From the NCBI GenBank assembly GCA_023391395.1, contig JAEWBA010000352.1:1-6542 (forward strand): 6,542 nucleotides of DNA, in the 5' to 3' direction. The stretch is from Pseudomonadota bacterium (lineage in GTDB: Bacteria > Pseudomonadota > Gammaproteobacteria > Burkholderiales > Burkholderiaceae_D). The notes below the pieces were generated by a model. That model had not been told where the DNA came from and did not search any database. It worked only from the letters and a program-made list of their open reading frames with translations. Below are positions 5,330-6,542 of the stretch, in pieces. Positions within the stretch are counted from its first letter, which is position 1, and the number at the start of each line of letters is the position of its first letter. The position numbers were made by a program, and so were the translations under genes.

Positions 5330-6542
5330 GCCGACTTGTCCACGATGAAGGAGCCGATCGCCAGCACATCCAGCGGCGTGCTCCAGAACGACTCGACGGC
5401 ATCGCGGGGCGAGCACACGACCGGCTCGCCGCGCGTGTTGAAGGAGGTGTTGATGAGCACCGGCACCCCGGTGCGCGCCTTGAACTCGCGCAAGAGCTCG
5501 TAGTAGACCGCGTTCTGCTCACGATTGATGGTCTGGATGCGCGCCGTGCCGTCGACATGGCGCACCGCCGGAATGCGTTCGGCCTTGTCGGGCCGCACGT
5601 CATAGACGAAGACCATGAAGGGCGACACGCCGCCGTCGACGAACCACTCGGCCACTTCCTCTTCCAGCACCACCGGCGCCACCGGGCGGAAATCCTCGCG
5701 ATCCTTGATGGTGTTCAGGCGTGACTGCATCGAGGCATCGATGGGCGAGGCCAGGATGGAGCGGGCACCCAGCGCACGCGGGCCGAATTCCATGCGCCCC
5801 TGGAACCAGCCGACCACCTTGTTCTGCGTGAGCAGTTCCGCCACTTCGGCGGCCAGGTTGTCGGCCTTGCGGTAGCGCAGCTTGGCCTGCCTGAGGAAGG
5901 CCTCGATTTCCGCATCCTCATAGGCCGGGCCGAGGAAGGCATGGTCCATGTACCAGTGGCGCTGCGCCGGGCCGCGCTCCTGCGCATCGATCCACATGGC
6001 TGCACCCAGCGCCGTTCCGGCATCGCCCGCGGCCGGCTGCACCCATACCTTTGAGAAGCGGCCGCGGTCCCGGATGCGCGCGTTGAGCACACAGTTCAAG
6101 GCCACGCCTCCCGCCATGCACAGGTTTTCGGCCCCGGTTTCCTCGTGCAGCCAGTCCGCCATCTGCAGCACGATTTCCTCCAGCACTTGCTGCAGCGAGG
6201 AAGCGATATTCATGTGGCGCTCGGTGAATTCGGTGCCGCGCTCGCGCGCCGGGCCGAACAGCTTTTCCCAGTCGGCCGGCTTGACTTCGTATTCGCCGGC
6301 GCCGAGGTACTGCACCACTTCACGCAGCAAGGGCGCATACAGCGGCTTGCCGTAGGAGGCCAGTGCCATCACCTTGTATTCGTCCGAGGAATGCAGGAAG
6401 CCGAGATGGGTGGTGATCGCTTCGTACAGCAGGCCGAGCGAGTGCGGCAGGTTGACCTGCTTGATGCGCCGGTAGCGACGGTCGGCATACATGCCGTAGC
6501 TGGTGGTCGCCAGCTCGCCACGGCCATCCATGGTCAGCACCG
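5326..6542 (-). CDS. O-carbamoyltransferase, NodU/CmcH family (N-terminus outside window)
   Basis: Enzyme of the NodU/CmcH/TobZ family, which moves a carbamoyl group from carbamoyl phosphate, via a carbamoyl-adenylate, to a hydroxyl of a sugar or natural product. About 405 residues are visible of a usual 570-600, so roughly 170-190 N-terminal residues lie beyond the right edge; the frame runs open to it. The visible part holds the end of the first domain, with DEYKVMALASYG (about residues 53-64 of the fragment), a glycine-rich AGGVALNCVLNARI (143-156) and GDAGTALGAAM (172-182). The C-terminal domain follows, with FQGRMEFGPRALGARSI (247-262), DREDFRPVAPVV (280-291) and NTSFNTRGEPVV (364-375), all strongly conserved in the family. 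It heads the visible minus-strand block, so the likely acceptor is the glycan built by the next genes. The N-terminal histidine metal-site motif cannot be checked here. Confidence 0.92.
   Translation of the reverse strand, partial: VLTMDGRGELATTSYGMYADRRYRRIKQVNLPHSLGLLYEAITTHLGFLHSSDEYKVMALASYGKPLYAPLLREVVQYLGAGEYEVKPADWEKLFGPARERGTEFTERHMNIASSLQQVLEEIVLQMADWLHEETGAENLCMAGGVALNCVLNARIRDRGRFSKVWVQPAAGDAGTALGAAMWIDAQERGPAQRHWYMDHAFLGPAYEDAEIEAFLRQAKLRYRKADNLAAEVAELLTQNKVVGWFQGRMEFGPRALGARSILASPIDASMQSRLNTIKDREDFRPVAPVVLEEEVAEWFVDGGVSPFMVFVYDVRPDKAERIPAVRHVDGTARIQTINREQNAVYYELLREFKARTGVPVLINTSFNTRGEPVVCSPRDAVESFWSTPLDVLAIGSFIVDKSA

Overview
The window looks like chromosomal DNA of a high-GC Gram-negative bacterium, most likely a betaproteobacterium of the order Burkholderiales. 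This is an inference from the base composition, the two lipoproteins, the DUF2784 protein and the style of the polysaccharide genes; no rRNA or marker gene is present to confirm it. There are nine protein-coding genes in two convergent blocks and no tRNA, rRNA, mobile element or CRISPR array that I can see.

Left block (plus strand, 1-2108). It opens with the C-terminal part of a membrane acyltransferase cut by the window edge. A lipoprotein follows, carrying two tandem SmpA/OmlA (BamE-like) repeats. Next come a small five-cysteine protein with one C-terminal membrane segment and a DUF2784 membrane protein. Each of the two middle genes has a good ribosome binding site just before the chosen ATG. 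The DUF2784 gene starts 21 bases after its neighbour and is probably co-transcribed with it.

Convergence zone (2109-2253). This 145-base stretch has no credible gene. A two-part stem-loop begins two bases after the DUF2784 stop codon and could help end transcription, although it has no T-tract.

Right block (minus strand, read from 6542 down to 2254). The order is a NodU/CmcH-type carbamoyltransferase (N-terminus outside the window), a family 9 glycosyltransferase, a UDP-glucuronate decarboxylase that makes UDP-xylose, a 70-residue lipoprotein, and an alpha/beta-hydrolase-like protein. The first three are joined by 4-base stop/start overlaps (GTGA and ATGA), the fourth follows after 26 bases and the fifth after 66, so this reads as one operon. 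Together the first three point to a surface glycan containing a pentose (xylose or a derivative) and an O-carbamoyl group. UDP-glucose dehydrogenase, which would supply UDP-glucuronate, is not in the window.

The most unusual observation is that the terminal hydrolase keeps its apparent acid and histidine but has glycine where its relatives carry the nucleophilic serine. Other points worth attention are the duplicated BamE-like lipoprotein with Asp at +2, the orphan small lipoprotein inside the glycan operon, the cysteine-rich membrane protein and the C-terminal tail on the decarboxylase. I do not see a clearly new multi-gene system. The carbamoyl/xylose glycan operon with its two uncharacterised tail genes is the closest candidate.
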